Shown here piece by piece: positions 63,693 to 64,000 of a DNA stretch of 64,000 nucleotides (position 1 is the stretch's first letter; each line of letters opens with the position of its first letter). Position numbers and translations under genes: made by a program. The stretch comes from Calendula officinalis. Lineage: Eukaryota > Streptophyta > Magnoliopsida > Asterales > Asteraceae. The notes beneath the pieces are model-generated. The model had not been told where the DNA came from. It saw nothing but the letters and a program-made list of their open reading frames with translations, and searched no databases. Where the stretch lies: NCBI GenBank assembly GCA_963853835.1, contig OY970835.1, positions 32,934,047 to 32,998,046 of the forward strand. Reading direction: 5' to 3'.

Positions 63693-64000
63693 TAGGGGTG
63701 GCAATTCAGGTCGGGTTCGGGTTGACGGGTTCGGGTTCACAGGTTGGCGGGTCAAAAACGTTCAACCTGAAACCGACCTGTTTATATAAACGGGTCAGAT
63801 ATCTCAACCCTAACCTATTTATCTTCAACCCGAACCTAACCCATATAACCTTTTTAATTAAACGGGTTAAACGGTTAGCAGGTCAAACAGGTTAAATGGG
63901 TCAAACAGATAATAAATGTTGATATTATTCCACAAATTCATAACAAAATAATAAAATAACACATTACTAAGTAGTCTTTTTAGTTTTTATCTAACTATTA
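63693..64000. mobile_element. hAT-type MITE, partial at window end
   Basis: It begins TAGGGGTGGCAATTC and is an inverted relative of 2544-3091. It runs off the window. The expected target duplication on the left would be GTGTTAGC. Confidence 0.85.

Overview
This window is nuclear DNA of a flowering plant, most likely a eudicot of the daisy family (Asteraceae). The base composition is AT-rich, the coding parts are split by GT-AG introns, and almost everything is transposable elements. The family placement is inference: the large third ORF of the Copia elements here resembles proteins I know to be abundant in Tanacetum/Artemisia-type annotations. I see one host gene, a glycoside hydrolase family 1 (GH1) beta-glucosidase on the + strand, spread over 33876-60514.

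Layout. 1-5020: intergenic DNA with small elements, including a 548 bp hAT-type MITE with a perfect 8 bp target duplication, and a TAA microsatellite. 5021-16432: Copia element A (+), 620 bp LTRs differing at 3 positions, target duplication TAATG. 16433-22331: a TIR element, a decayed Helitron with tandem duplications, a Stowaway MITE and a tRNA-type SINE. 22332-32721: probable Ty3-type solo LTR split by Copia element C (23528-31336). 33821-60640: the GH1 gene. Its first intron holds two nested hAT-type MITEs, a SINE, and a 14.6 kb hAT transposon (36510-51134) that itself carries Copia element B (37112-48551, - strand, target duplication ATTCA). Its later introns hold a dense nest of short TIR and foldback elements separated by long TA microsatellites, plus a GC-rich 430 bp tandem repeat. 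60700-64000: CACTA-like mini-elements, an LTR-like fragment, a Stowaway MITE, and a second copy of the hAT MITE seen near the left end.

How the parts work together. Copia A and B are one family with an unusual layout: LTR, Gag, Pol, an internal promoter, a 1143-codon third ORF (ORF3), LTR. Two features stand out. The 8-mer TACTACTG (or its complement) occurs about 47 times in element A, against about 0.35 expected by chance, and forms arrays ending 130-140 bp upstream of both the LTR TATA box and the internal TATA box of ORF3. In addition, gag and pol are in different frames in both copies, separated by a 116/119 bp segment that has consensus splice sites and contains the Gag stop; splicing would fuse the frames. 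ORF3 is fully open in element B although pol beside it has several lesions. I propose, as inference, that ORF3 and the repeated word form a self-recognition or anti-silencing circuit comparable in logic to VANC/VANDAL elements.

The GH1 gene keeps both catalytic glutamates and every visible exon is in frame, but exon 2 is not found and the segment with the conserved tryptophan before the nucleophile exon is missing. It is probably a recently damaged gene.
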